NCBI RefSeq assembly: GCF_004004565.1
Contig: NZ_SACM01000003.1
Location: 434,001 to 498,000, forward strand
Origin: Inhella crocodyli
Lineage (GTDB): Bacteria > Pseudomonadota > Gammaproteobacteria > Burkholderiales > Burkholderiaceae_C
Reading direction: 5' to 3'
DNA: 64,000 nucleotides
Below are positions 39,805 to 49,486 of this stretch, piece by piece; position 1 is the stretch's first letter, and the number at the start of each line of letters is the position of its first letter. The notes beneath the pieces are model-generated. The model did not search any database. It was not told where the DNA came from and saw only the letters and a list, made by a program, of their open reading frames with translations. A program made the position numbers and the translations under genes.

Positions 39805-42800
39805 GTGCGGCGAGCGGTTTGGGCAGGGATTGGGGCATGGGTCTGGGGCGCGTGGTGCGCCGCCTGGGCCGCGCCGTCGGCCGCGCTGCCGCCGCAACCC
39901 CTGGCCGAACCGCGCTTCGAAAGCCTGAGCGACGCCGGCTCCATCCCCGACGGCGTGGTCTCCTCGGTGGCGCTCGACCCGAACGGTATGGTCTGGGTGG
40001 GCACGAGCGTGGGCCTGCTGCGCTACGACGGGCACCACTTCGTGCCGGTCTCGATGGCCGGCCTGGGCCGCACCGGCGTGGGCACCACCTTCGTGCGCAC
40101 CTTGATGGCGGCGCGCGACGGCCGCATTTGGGTGGGCACCGACGGCCGCCTGCTGGGCGCCTACGACCCGCGCACCGAGCAGTGGCAGGTCTACCGCCAC
40201 GACCCCAAGCAGCCCGACAGCCTGGGCGGCGTGGTGCGCACCCTGGCCGAAGACGCGCAGGGCCGCATTTGGGTGGGCAGCAACGGCGGCGGCCTGCAGG
40301 TGCTGGCGCCCGGCAGCGACCGCTTCCAGCGTTACGGCGCCGCCGAGGGCCTGCCCGACCCGCGCGTGCAGCAGATCACCATCGGCCCCGACGGGACGGT
40401 GTGGGTGGGCACCTGGAACGGCCTGGTGCGCCTGCTGCCCGGTGCCCAGCGCCTGACGCCCCTGCCGCTGCACGACGACACCGAGTTGCGCCTGGCCGGC
40501 CAGGTGGTGCACGCCATCACCCTGCTGCCCGACGCCAGCCTGTGGCTGGGCACGCAAGACGGGGAGCTGTGGCGCGTGGCCCTGGCCGAAGGCGTGGCCA
40601 CGCAGCTGGACCGCCGGCCCGGCACCCTGGGCGCGGTGCAAACCATCACCGCGGTGAACGCCCGCGAGCTGTGGGTGGGCCGCGGCGCCGGCATCGAGCT
40701 GCGCGACCCGGCCAACGGCCTGCTGCTGCGCAGCCTGCGCCCGCGCGCCAGCAAGCCCTGGAGCCTGGCCGGTGCCGACATCCGCGCCATCTTGCGCGAC
40801 CCGGCCGACCTGCTCTGGGTGGCCGGCTACGGCACCGGCCTGCAGCGCGTGAACAACCTGGACCAGGCGCTGTGGGTGCGCCGCGCGGACGAGGACCCGC
40901 GCAGCGCGATGGCCGAGCCCGACGTGCGCAGCCTGCTGGCGCTGCAAGACGGCACGGTCTGGGCGGGCACGAACGACCGCGGCATCGCCATCCTGGACAG
41001 CGCGCTGCGCACCGTGGGCGGCATCGCCGGCGGGCAGCAGGGCCTCGAACCCGGCCGCGTGACGGCGCTGGCGCAGGGCCCCAACGGCCACCTGTGGGTG
41101 GGCGTCGAATCCAAGGTCTACGAGTTCGCCCACGCCAAGGCACAGGCCGTGCCCCATGAAGTGGGCCGCGGCCGCCTGCGCCGCCTGATGGTCGACCGCG
41201 AGGGCGTGGTCTGGGCCGGCACGCAAGACGGCCTGTACCGCCGCGCGGCGGCGGGCGGGCGCTTCGAGCGCGTGGCCCACCACGACGGCCGCGCGCTGGT
41301 GGGCGGCGTCAACGCCATCGAGCAGGCGCCCGACGGCAAGCTCTGGGTCGGCGCCGAAGCCGGCCTGTTCCCCATCGCCGCCGGCGGCAAGGCCCTGGCG
41401 CCCATCGCCTACGCGCCGCAGGGCGGGCTGGCCAGCCCCAACGTGGTCGGGCTCTTGATCGGCCGCGACGGCACCCTGTGGGTGGACACCACCGCCGGCC
41501 TGCACCGCATGAGCGCCTGGGACGGCCGGCAGGCCACCATGGCTTATTTGGGCGAGCAGCCGGGCGTGGGCACCGAGGCCTTCGGCGCCAACCTGCTGGA
41601 AGACGCCCGCGGCAAGCTGTGGACGCACCGCGGCGTCTACGACCCGGTGCAGCAGCGCGCGCGCCAACTGGGCGTGGCCGACGGCGTGGACATCGGCTCC
41701 GCTTGGTTCCGCGCCTACGCCAAGGCCAGCGACGGACGCTTGCTCTTCGGCGGCAGCCGCGGCGTGCTGGTGGTGCAGCCGCAGGCCTTCGAGCTGACGC
41801 GCTTCATGCCGCAGGTGGTGCCCACGGTGCTGCGCATCGGCTCGCGAGAGGTGCCGCTGGCGCGCCTGCAACCCACGCTGGTGCTCGCACCCGACGAGCG
41901 CAGCTTCAGCCTGGAGTTCGCCGCCATGGACCTGAGCGACCCGGCGCGCAACCGCTACCGCTTCCGCCTGAAAGGCGTGGACGCCGATTGGATCGAGTCG
42001 CGCACGCGCCAACGCCTGGCCACCTACGGCGGCCTGGCGCCCGGCCGCTACACCCTGGAGGTGCAGGGCAGCAACCGCCACGGCGAGTGGAGCCCCAAGC
42101 TGCTGAGCGTGCAGGTGCAGGTGCAGCCCGCCTGGTGGCAAACCTGGTGGGGCCGCGGCCTGGTGCTGCTGGGCCTGCTGGGCCTGGGCTGGGCCGGCGC
42201 GCACTGGCGCACGCGCCTGCTGCGCAAGCGCCAAAGCGAGCTGCAAGAGCAGGTGTCCATCGCCACGCACGCGCTGGAGGCCAAGTCCAAGGCGCTGGAG
42301 CAGTCGGCGCTGACCGACCCGCTGACCGGCATGCACAACCGCCGCTTCGTGCTGCAGCGCCTGGACGACGACCAGCGCCTGGCGCGCCGCCACCTGGAAG
42401 AAGCGCTTCGCCTGGGCCACCCGCCGCCCACCGACGCCGATCTGTCCTTCGTGATGATCGACCTCGACCACTTCAAGCGCATCAACGACGAGCTGGGCCA
42501 CGCCGCCGGCGACGCCGTGCTGGTGCAGATGCGCCCGCGGCTGCAGAAGGTGTTCCGCGACTCCGACTACCTGGTGCGCTGGGGCGGCGAGGAGTTCTTG
42601 GTGGTGGCCCGCGGCACCTCGCGCGAGGGCCTGGCCGACCTGGCCGAGCGCGCCCGCTGCGCGGTGGCCGACGAGCCCTTCATCATCCCGGACGGCGAAC
42701 CGCTGCGCGTGACCTGCTCCATCGGCTTCGCCTGCTACCCACTGGACCCGGCCGAGCCGCGCGGTGCGCCCTGGTCGGCCGTGCTGGCCGTGGCCGACGC

Positions 42801-42945
42801 GGCGCTCTACGCCGCCAAGCGCGAAGGCCGAAACCGCTGGGTGGGCGTGGTGCAAGGACGGGGAACGCCCTTTGCCATCGCTCAGTCGCTCAGCGGCGAG
42901 CTGGAGTGCGAGGCCCGCGTCGTGCGGGGGGCGCCCGGCCCCTGA
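39805..42945 (+). CDS. propeller sensor-diguanylate cyclase, copy 1
   Basis: The 1046-residue protein has a signal or anchor segment (WAGIGAWVWGAWCAAWAA), then many two-component-regulator-propeller repeats (GMVWVGTSVGLLRYDG, GRIWVGTDGRLLGAYD, GTVWVGTWNGLVRLL), a Y_Y_Y domain (SFSLEFAAMDLSDPARNRYR, GRYTLEVQGSNRHGEWSP), one membrane span near residues 785-805, a short coiled coil and a GGDEF domain with intact GGEEF at 927-931 and the inhibitory RxxD site (RDSD). It should make c-di-GMP in response to a periplasmic signal. The GTG at 39805 is chosen for the signal segment. A close paralogue follows. Confidence 0.88.
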   Translation: MRRAVWAGIGAWVWGAWCAAWAAPSAALPPQPLAEPRFESLSDAGSIPDGVVSSVALDPNGMVWVGTSVGLLRYDGHHFVPVSMAGLGRTGVGTTFVRTLMAARDGRIWVGTDGRLLGAYDPRTEQWQVYRHDPKQPDSLGGVVRTLAEDAQGRIWVGSNGGGLQVLAPGSDRFQRYGAAEGLPDPRVQQITIGPDGTVWVGTWNGLVRLLPGAQRLTPLPLHDDTELRLAGQVVHAITLLPDASLWLGTQDGELWRVALAEGVATQLDRRPGTLGAVQTITAVNARELWVGRGAGIELRDPANGLLLRSLRPRASKPWSLAGADIRAILRDPADLLWVAGYGTGLQRVNNLDQALWVRRADEDPRSAMAEPDVRSLLALQDGTVWAGTNDRGIAILDSALRTVGGIAGGQQGLEPGRVTALAQGPNGHLWVGVESKVYEFAHAKAQAVPHEVGRGRLRRLMVDREGVVWAGTQDGLYRRAAAGGRFERVAHHDGRALVGGVNAIEQAPDGKLWVGAEAGLFPIAAGGKALAPIAYAPQGGLASPNVVGLLIGRDGTLWVDTTAGLHRMSAWDGRQATMAYLGEQPGVGTEAFGANLLEDARGKLWTHRGVYDPVQQRARQLGVADGVDIGSAWFRAYAKASDGRLLFGGSRGVLVVQPQAFELTRFMPQVVPTVLRIGSREVPLARLQPTLVLAPDERSFSLEFAAMDLSDPARNRYRFRLKGVDADWIESRTRQRLATYGGLAPGRYTLEVQGSNRHGEWSPKLLSVQVQVQPAWWQTWWGRGLVLLGLLGLGWAGAHWRTRLLRKRQSELQEQVSIATHALEAKSKALEQSALTDPLTGMHNRRFVLQRLDDDQRLARRHLEEALRLGHPPPTDADLSFVMIDLDHFKRINDELGHAAGDAVLVQMRPRLQKVFRDSDYLVRWGGEEFLVVARGTSREGLADLAERARCAVADEPFIIPDGEPLRVTCSIGFACYPLDPAEPRGAPWSAVLAVADAALYAAKREGRNRWVGVVQGRGTPFAIAQSLSGELECEARVVRGAPGP

Positions 42946-43000
42946 GCCACCGTCCTGACTGCGTGCAGAATCGGCCGCAGCACGGAGGCAGGAGGTTGGT

Positions 43001-46000
43001 TTGCGGGCGATGCGGGCAACGCGCTGGAGGCTGGGCGGGGTGGGGGCACTCGGCCTCGTGCTTGGCCTCTCGTTCGGCCTCGTGCTCGGCCCCGCCAGCG
43101 CGCAGGCGCCGTCGGCGACGCCGCCCCCCAGCCTCTTCGAGCCTCACTTCGAAACCCTCGGCGACGGCGCGTCCATCCCCGACGGCGTGGTCTCCACGCT
43201 GGGCGTGGACCCGCAAGGCATGGTGTGGATCGGCACCAGCGTCGGCCTGGTTCGTTTCGACGGGCACAGCTTCACGCCCGTGGCCCTCAACGCCCCCGAC
43301 CGCCGCACCGGCGGCACCACCTTCATCCGCGCGCTGCTGGCCGCGCGCGACGGTCGCATCTGGCTGGGCACCGAGAGCGAGGGCCTGTCGGTCTACGACC
43401 CGGTGGCCGACCGCTGGCAGGTCCACCGCCACACACCGCAGCAGCCCGACAGCCTGGCGCCCGGGGTCATCCGCACCATCGCCGAGGACCGCGGCGGCCG
43501 CATCTGGGTGGGCTTCATCGGCGGCGGCCTGCAAATGCTGGACCCGGCGAGCGGGCGCTTTCGCACCTACGGCGCGGCGCAAGGCCTGCCCGACCCGCGG
43601 GTGCAGCACGTCAGCGCCGACGCCGACGGCAACCTCTGGGTGGGCACCTGGAATGGCGTGGCCGTGCTGCCGGCCGGGGCCGAGCGCCTGAGCCGCCCCA
43701 AGCTGCCCGACGGCCAGGCCTTCGGGCTGGAAGGCCAGGTGGTGCTGGCCTTGGCGCCGATGCCGGACGGCAGCGTTTGGGTGGGCACGCAAGACGGTGC
43801 GCTGTGGCAGGTGCCGCGCACCGTGGGCAGCCCCCGCCGGCTCGACGACGGCCCCAGCACGCTGGGCGCCGTCCAGGCCATCTCTCGCGTCAGCGAGCGG
43901 CAGGTGTGGATCGGCCGCGCCGCGGGCATCGAGATCCGGCAGCCCGACGACGGCCGCTTGCAGCGGGCCCTGCGGCCGAACATCGCCAAGCCCTGGGGCC
44001 TGGCTGGGGCCGACATTCGCAGCCTGGTGCGCGACCCCGGTGGCGTGCTCTGGGTCGGCGGCTACGGCAGTGGCCTGCAGCGCGTGAACACCCTGGACGA
44101 GGCCGTGTGGGTGCGCCGCCCCGATGCCGATCCGCAAAGCGTCATGGCCCGACCCGACGTGCGCAGCCTGCTCGTGCTGCGCGACGGCAGCCTGTGGGCC
44201 GGCACCAGCGATGGCGGCATCGCCCTGCTCGACGCGCAGCTGCGCACCGTGGGCGCCATCCCCAGCGGGCAGCAGGGCCTGGGGCCGGGGCGCGTGGCCG
44301 CTCTGGCGCAGGCGCCCGACGGGCGGGTGTGGGCCGGCGCCGAAGCCCGCGTGCTGGTCTTCGCCCACGCACGGGCCGTGGCCCAGTCCTACGCCGTGGG
44401 GCCAGGCCGCGTGCGCCGCCTGCTGGCCGACCGCGACGGCGCCATCTGGGCGGGCACCCAAGATGGCCTGTACCGCTTGGCGCCCACCGCCACCGCCTTC
44501 GTGCGCGTGCAGCACCAAGACGGCCGGCCGCTGACGGGGGACGTGAACGCCCTCGTCCAGGCGACCGACGGCACCGTGTGGGTCGGCGCCGAGACCGGCC
44601 TGTACCCGGTGCCCGCGGGCAGCGACCGCCTTGCGCGCATCGCCTTCGGCCCCGACGCCGGCTTGGTCAACCCCAACGTGCTGGGCCTGCTGCTGGACCG
44701 CGGCGGGCGCCTGTGGGTCGACACCACGGCCGGCCTGCACCGCCTGCGCGACTGGGACGGCCAAACGGCCCAGATGGAGTACCTGGGCCACAAGCTGGCC
44801 CAGGCCACGCACACCGTGCCGCAGGCCTTCGGCGCCAATTTGCTGGAGGACGAGCGCGGCCGCATTTGGACGCAGCGCGGCGTGTACGACCCGCGCGAGC
44901 AGCGCCTGCACGTGCTCAGCAGCGCCGACGGGGTGGACATCGGCACGGCCTGGTTCCGCTCCTACGCCCAAACGCTCGATGGGCGCCTGCTGTTCGGCGG
45001 CAGCCGGGGCGTGCTGGTGGTGCAACCGCGCGACTTCCAGCCCTCGCGCTTCGAGCCGCCGGTGGTGGCCACGGGCCTGCGCGTGGGGGCGCAGGAACGG
45101 CCCCTGTCGCAGCTGCAACCGCGCCTGCTGGTGGGGCCGTCCGACGGCGGCTTCACGCTGGAGTTCGCCGCCCTGGACCTGAGCGAGCCGGCGCGCAACC
45201 GCTTTCGCTACCGGCTGCTCGGCCACGACGGCGATTGGATCGAGACCACCAGCCGCACGCGGCAGGCCAGCTACGGCGGCCTGGCCCCCGGGCGCTACAC
45301 GCTGCAGGTGCAGGGCAGCAACCGCAACGGCGACTGGAGCAGCCGCTTGCTGATCGTCGACGTGGAGGTGCAGCCCGCTTGGTGGCAAGCCTGGTGGGGC
45401 CGCCTGCTGATGGTGGCCGGCGTGCTGCTGGGCACCCTGGGCCTGTCGCACTGGCGCACGCGCGTGCTGCGCCAGCGGCAAAGCCAGCTCGAGGCCCGGG
45501 TGGCCGAGGCCACGCGCGCGCTGGAGGCCAAGACGCGGGAGTTGGAAGACTCGGCGCTGACCGACCCGCTCACCGGCCTGCGCAACCGCCGCTTCGTCGT
45601 GCAGCGCCTGGACGACGACCTGCGCCTGGTGCGCCGCCAGTTCGAAGAGGCGCAGCGCCGGGGTGCCCCGCCCCCGAGCGACGCCGACCTGTCCTTCGTG
45701 ATGATCGACATCGACCACTTCAAGCGGGTCAACGACGAGCACGGCCACCCGGCCGGCGACGCCGTCCTGGTACAGATGCGCGAGCGCTTGCAAGAGGTGT
45801 TCCGCGAGTCCGACTACCTGGTGCGCTGGGGCGGCGAAGAGTTCTTGGTCGTGGCCCGCGGCACCTCGCGCGAGGGGCTGCCCGAGCTGGCCGAACGCGC
45901 GCGCAGCGTGGTGGCCTCGCGGCCCTTCTTCTTGCCCGACGGCACGGCCGTGAAGGCCAGCTGCTCCATCGGTTACGCCTGCTTCCCGCTGAACCGCGCG

Positions 46001-46195
46001 CAGCCGCGCGCCGAGCATTGGTCGGAGGTGGTGGCCCTGGCCGACGCGGCGCTCTACGCCGCCAAGCGCGAGGGCCGCAACCGCTGGGTGGGCGTGCAAA
46101 GCGCCGAGGCCGCGCCCGTGCTCGAGCTGATCGCGTCGGTCAACGCCAGCCTGCCCGACGCCCGCATGCAGATCGAGCGCGGCCCCAAGGCCTGA
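43001..46195 (+). CDS. propeller sensor-diguanylate cyclase, copy 2
   Basis: The 1064-residue paralogue of the preceding gene has the same order: hydrophobic leader (LGLVLGLSFGLVLGPASA), propeller repeats (GMVWIGTSVGLVRFDG, GRIWLGTESEGLSVYD, GNLWVGTWNGVAVLP), Y_Y_Y domain (FTLEFAALDLSEPARNRFRY), membrane span near 800-820, coiled coil and GGDEF with GGEEF at 944-948 and RxxD (RESD). The start is a TTG at 43001 with GGAGG five bases upstream; the ATG at 43010 is too far from it. Conservation runs end to end, so this is a tandem duplication with both copies apparently active. Confidence 0.9.
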   Translation: MRAMRATRWRLGGVGALGLVLGLSFGLVLGPASAQAPSATPPPSLFEPHFETLGDGASIPDGVVSTLGVDPQGMVWIGTSVGLVRFDGHSFTPVALNAPDRRTGGTTFIRALLAARDGRIWLGTESEGLSVYDPVADRWQVHRHTPQQPDSLAPGVIRTIAEDRGGRIWVGFIGGGLQMLDPASGRFRTYGAAQGLPDPRVQHVSADADGNLWVGTWNGVAVLPAGAERLSRPKLPDGQAFGLEGQVVLALAPMPDGSVWVGTQDGALWQVPRTVGSPRRLDDGPSTLGAVQAISRVSERQVWIGRAAGIEIRQPDDGRLQRALRPNIAKPWGLAGADIRSLVRDPGGVLWVGGYGSGLQRVNTLDEAVWVRRPDADPQSVMARPDVRSLLVLRDGSLWAGTSDGGIALLDAQLRTVGAIPSGQQGLGPGRVAALAQAPDGRVWAGAEARVLVFAHARAVAQSYAVGPGRVRRLLADRDGAIWAGTQDGLYRLAPTATAFVRVQHQDGRPLTGDVNALVQATDGTVWVGAETGLYPVPAGSDRLARIAFGPDAGLVNPNVLGLLLDRGGRLWVDTTAGLHRLRDWDGQTAQMEYLGHKLAQATHTVPQAFGANLLEDERGRIWTQRGVYDPREQRLHVLSSADGVDIGTAWFRSYAQTLDGRLLFGGSRGVLVVQPRDFQPSRFEPPVVATGLRVGAQERPLSQLQPRLLVGPSDGGFTLEFAALDLSEPARNRFRYRLLGHDGDWIETTSRTRQASYGGLAPGRYTLQVQGSNRNGDWSSRLLIVDVEVQPAWWQAWWGRLLMVAGVLLGTLGLSHWRTRVLRQRQSQLEARVAEATRALEAKTRELEDSALTDPLTGLRNRRFVVQRLDDDLRLVRRQFEEAQRRGAPPPSDADLSFVMIDIDHFKRVNDEHGHPAGDAVLVQMRERLQEVFRESDYLVRWGGEEFLVVARGTSREGLPELAERARSVVASRPFFLPDGTAVKASCSIGYACFPLNRAQPRAEHWSEVVALADAALYAAKREGRNRWVGVQSAEAAPVLELIASVNASLPDARMQIERGPKA

Positions 46196-46208
46196 GCCGG
46201 CTCAGGCC
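46189..46208. terminator. 20-bp palindrome holding both stops
   Basis: GGCCTGAGCCGGCTCAGGCC is perfectly palindromic and contains the TGA of the cyclase gene and the TGA of the convergent DUF1501 gene. A likely two-way terminator, without a T-run. Nearly identical arms occur at 58352-58371. Confidence 0.5.
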
Positions 46209-47515
46209 CAACCGGCGATCCGGTCGAACTGCGCCGCGCGGGGGAACACCGCGGCCAGGGCCGCGGCGTCGGTGCCGAACCAGCGCGCCAGCTCGGCGCC
46301 CAGCTGGTCGGGCGCGGTGGTGGGGATCCACACGCCTTGGCCCGCATCGTCCGGCCCACCCACCTCCAGCGTGGGGAAGCGCCCCAGCAAGCGCCCGCCG
46401 GGCACCGGGCCGCCCACCACCAGCTGGTGGCTGCCCCAGCCGTGGTCGGTGCCCGCGCCGTTGCTGGGCAGGTTGCGGCCGAAGTCGCTGGCGGTGAACA
46501 GGCAGACCTGCTGCGCCAGCCCCATCGCCGTGAGCGCGGCGTGAAAGGCGGTGACGGCGCCGTCGATCTCGGTGAACAGCTCGTTCTGCCGCTGCAGCTG
46601 GTCGTCGCCGTGGGTGTCGAAGCCGCCGATCGAGGCGAAGAAGCACTGCCGGCTCAGGCCCAGCGCACCGCGCGCAGCAACCAGCTGGGCCACGGTGCGC
46701 AGCTGCCGGCCCAGGCCGGTGTCGGGGAAGGGCGTGCTCAAGGACTGGTTGGCCAGCGCGCTGGCCAGCACGCGCTGGGTGTCGAGGGCGCGGCCCATGA
46801 CGTTGAGCCAGGTCTGCTCGAAGGGGTCGCCGCGCGCCTCGACCAGGGTGGCCGCGACGGCCTGGCTCAGCGGATCGCTGCCGCTGGGTTGGTAGAAGTC
46901 GAAGCCGAAGCGCCCGCTGCTGCTCACGCGGTAAGGCGTGAGCCCGCGGTCGCCCGCCTCCCACAGGTTGCCGCCGGCCACGCTGAGGGCGGCGTAGCCG
47001 CGGTTGGCGCTGCCTTCGGCGACGCTGCGCTCGAGCAAGCGGCCGCCCCAGCCGCTGCGCCCAGGCGCGTCCACCGTGGCGCTTTGCCAAGCGCCCTGCT
47101 GGTCGCTGTGGCTGAACAGGTTGGCCGGCAGGGGCACGCTGCGCGCGCGCCATTGCGCCTGCGTGGTGGGCACCATCAGCGGGCCGATGTTGGCCACGAA
47201 GCTGGCCTGGCCCGCGTTCACCAGGCCCTGCACCCCGGCCCAGGCCGGGTGCAGGCCGTAGCCGCTGGCGTTGCTGAAGGCCAGCGGCCGAAGGCTGCTT
47301 TGCGCCAGGGCCAGGTTGGGCCGGGCGCGCTGGTAGCCGCTGTAGCGTCCATCGGTGGGCACCAGCCAGTTGTTGGCGTCGTTGCCTCCGAACAGGAACA
47401 GGCAGACGATGGCCTTGTAGTCGGCGCCGGTGGTGGTCTCGGCCAGGGCTTGGAGCTGGGCCCAGGGCGCCAGCGCGGCGGCGGCGCTGGCCTGCAGGAA
47501 GTGGCGGCGGTGCAT
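46202..47515 (-). CDS. DUF1501 family exported protein
   Basis: The 437-residue protein begins MHRRHFLQASAAAALAPWAQ, a twin-arginine signal, and continues KAIVCLFLFGGNDANNWLVP, LMVPTTQAQWRARSVPLPAN, LFSHSDQQGAWQSATVDAPG and FTASDFGRNLPSNGAGTDHG, diagnostic of the DUF1501 family (alkaline-phosphatase-like fold, often called tyrosinase-associated). Such genes almost always sit beside a DUF1800 gene, as here, and are thought to act together at the envelope; the reaction is unknown. The ATG at 47515 follows the DUF1800 stop closely. Confidence 0.9.
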   Translation of the reverse strand: MHRRHFLQASAAAALAPWAQLQALAETTTGADYKAIVCLFLFGGNDANNWLVPTDGRYSGYQRARPNLALAQSSLRPLAFSNASGYGLHPAWAGVQGLVNAGQASFVANIGPLMVPTTQAQWRARSVPLPANLFSHSDQQGAWQSATVDAPGRSGWGGRLLERSVAEGSANRGYAALSVAGGNLWEAGDRGLTPYRVSSSGRFGFDFYQPSGSDPLSQAVAATLVEARGDPFEQTWLNVMGRALDTQRVLASALANQSLSTPFPDTGLGRQLRTVAQLVAARGALGLSRQCFFASIGGFDTHGDDQLQRQNELFTEIDGAVTAFHAALTAMGLAQQVCLFTASDFGRNLPSNGAGTDHGWGSHQLVVGGPVPGGRLLGRFPTLEVGGPDDAGQGVWIPTTAPDQLGAELARWFGTDAAALAAVFPRAAQFDRIAGWA

Positions 47516-47526
47516 GCGGCGGGCCC

Positions 47527-49290
47527 TCAGTGTTGGATGACGAAGTCGGGCTGCAGCGCGGTGAGCACCAGCGCGGCCTCCACGCGGGCGTTGCGGTCGT
47601 TGGCCGAGATCGCGTTGACCAAGGCCAGCAGGCGCGCGCGCGTGCCGGGCTTCATCTGCAGGGTGAAGAACAGCAGGTCCAGCCGGTCGACGAGGCCGTT
47701 GGCGTCGCCCGCCAGGGCCACCAGGGGCGCCACGTCCAGCACCAGGCGGTGCGCCTCGGGCCAGCCGTAGCCTTGGGTGTGCACCAGCTCGGCAAAGAAG
47801 TTCAGGCTGCCGGCCACCGTGGTCTCGCCGGTGATTTGGAACTCCGGCGCCACCAGGCCGGCCGCGGCGATGGGGCCCGCCGGGCGGTAGCCGGGGCTGT
47901 AGAAGTTGAAGACCGAGGGCGCCAGCAGCGGGCTTTGGCCCAGCGCGTCGTCGCTGCCGTCCAGGTAGTGGATGCGGTTCTGGCCGCTGGGGCTCTTGGC
48001 GTTGAGCGCCCGCAGGTAATTGGCGAAACGCACCACCGGCTCGCGCTGCTTGCCGAAGTTCAGAGGCGGCGTGTCGCCGCGGGCTTCGGGGTCCAGCAGC
48101 ACGGCGCGCAGCGTGGCCGCCAGGTTGCCGCGCACGCCCAAGCCGTCGTTGACGAAGGTTCGTGCCACGCGCTCGATGTAGGCCGGGCTGGGGTTGCTCG
48201 TCACCAGGCGCTGGATCAGCTGGCGGGCAAAGAAGGGCGGCACGTTGGGGTGGGCAAAGATCGCGTCCAGCGCGTCGCCCAGGTCCTTCTCCGGCGTTTG
48301 CCCGGCCGGCAGCACGCGGCCGTTGAGCAGGGTCTTTTCGCCGCTGTCGTGGAAGGCCGGCCAGGCCTGCATGGGCTGGGACCACAGGCGCTCGTCGTTG
48401 TCGTCGTGCTCGTGGAACTGGCGCGGGTCTTGGTTGTTCAGGCCGCCGTAGCTCCAACCGCTGAAGGCCTTGGCGAAGCCCTTGACCACCGCCTCGTCGT
48501 AGGTCGGCAGCGGCTGGCCGTTGGCGTCGCGCTGCACGCTGCCGTCCAGGTTCAGCTGCACCAGACCGATGGAGAACAGCTGCAGCACCTCGCGCGCGTA
48601 GTTCTCGTTGGGGTGCGTGCCGGCGCGGGGGTCTTCCTTCTCGCTTTCGAGCAGGTTCAGGTAGTAGCCCATGGCCGGGTGCAGGGTCACGTCCTGCAGC
48701 AGCGCGCGCCAGTTGCCGAAGGCATGGCGCTGCAGCAGGTCGGTGTAGCTGCTCATCGCCACCGGGCGGATGTCGGGCGCGACGTTGCTGATGACGAAGA
48801 CCTGCAGCAAGGCCCAGGCCATGCGCGCGCGCAGCTGGTCCTCGCCCGCCAGCCACTGCTGCCACAGGGCCTCGTAGCTGGCCTCCTCGGGGATGCGCTT
48901 GGGCACGTCGCGCAGGGCCTGGTCGCGCCCGCGCTGGGTTTCGATGGCGGCCAGGTGCGAGACCAGCGGCAGGCGCATCTGCGCGTTCAGCCAGGCGTCG
49001 AAGCCCTGGGCCACCAAGGCGTCCACCTGCGCCGGCCCCGTGGGCCCGAAGCTGGCCTGGGTGAGGAAGCGCACGGCGTCGCGCCGGCTCGGTGGGGGCG
49101 CGGGCGGCGCCGGCGGCACGGGGCTGGGCGCTGGCCCGTCACTGCCACCGCCGCCCCCGCAGGCTGCCAGGCCAGTGGTGAGCGCCGCCAGGGTCACCAG
49201 CGATCCGGCGGCGGGCAGGCCCGCGTCAGGCGGCGCTTTGGGCGGCGCCTCGGCCGGCGGCGCCGGGGGCGTGGTCAGTGCTTCAGGCAT
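47527..49290 (-). CDS. DUF1800 family exported protein
   Basis: The 587-residue protein has an unusual Pro/Ala-rich N-terminus followed by a hydrophobic stretch and a lipobox-like LTTGLAAC then a Gly run at about residue 45, a Pro-rich linker and the DUF1800 body: FLTQASFGPTGPAQVDALVA, RMAWALLQVFVISN, LHPAMGYYLNLLESEKEDPR, HPNENYAREVLQLFSIGLVQ and FARQLIQRLVTSNPSPAYIE. DUF1800 and DUF1501 proteins are encoded together in many bacteria. The ATG at 49290 is the first sensible start, but the long segment before the hydrophobic core makes it uncertain. It faces away from the PQQ dehydrogenase gene. Confidence 0.88.
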   Translation of the reverse strand: MPEALTTPPAPPAEAPPKAPPDAGLPAAGSLVTLAALTTGLAACGGGGGSDGPAPSPVPPAPPAPPPSRRDAVRFLTQASFGPTGPAQVDALVAQGFDAWLNAQMRLPLVSHLAAIETQRGRDQALRDVPKRIPEEASYEALWQQWLAGEDQLRARMAWALLQVFVISNVAPDIRPVAMSSYTDLLQRHAFGNWRALLQDVTLHPAMGYYLNLLESEKEDPRAGTHPNENYAREVLQLFSIGLVQLNLDGSVQRDANGQPLPTYDEAVVKGFAKAFSGWSYGGLNNQDPRQFHEHDDNDERLWSQPMQAWPAFHDSGEKTLLNGRVLPAGQTPEKDLGDALDAIFAHPNVPPFFARQLIQRLVTSNPSPAYIERVARTFVNDGLGVRGNLAATLRAVLLDPEARGDTPPLNFGKQREPVVRFANYLRALNAKSPSGQNRIHYLDGSDDALGQSPLLAPSVFNFYSPGYRPAGPIAAAGLVAPEFQITGETTVAGSLNFFAELVHTQGYGWPEAHRLVLDVAPLVALAGDANGLVDRLDLLFFTLQMKPGTRARLLALVNAISANDRNARVEAALVLTALQPDFVIQH

Positions 49291-49486
49291 GGCGATCCCC
49301 CCGACAACGAACTCGCCCGGATGCTGCGCGCCGCCGGGCGCTTCGGGGGTCAGCAAGCGTGAGCGCCTGTGCCAAGCCGCAACCGCGGCAACAACCCGAC
49401 CGCCGGACTTGGCTTGTGCGCGGGCCGGAGCGCGGACAGCGCGCCTTGGGCATGATCTCGCCCCTCGCTTCCACGCCCACCCTCCC

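Noticed and set aside
38629-42855. A minus-strand open frame of about 1400 codons continuing queD upstream
   Set aside because: Only the last 366 codons encode PTPS domains; the rest is the His/Ala/Gly-rich shadow of the propeller-GGDEF gene.
42890-46099. A minus-strand frame of over 1000 codons
   Set aside because: Composition is typical of the reverse of a GC-rich gene; the plus strand holds the second propeller-GGDEF gene with all motifs.
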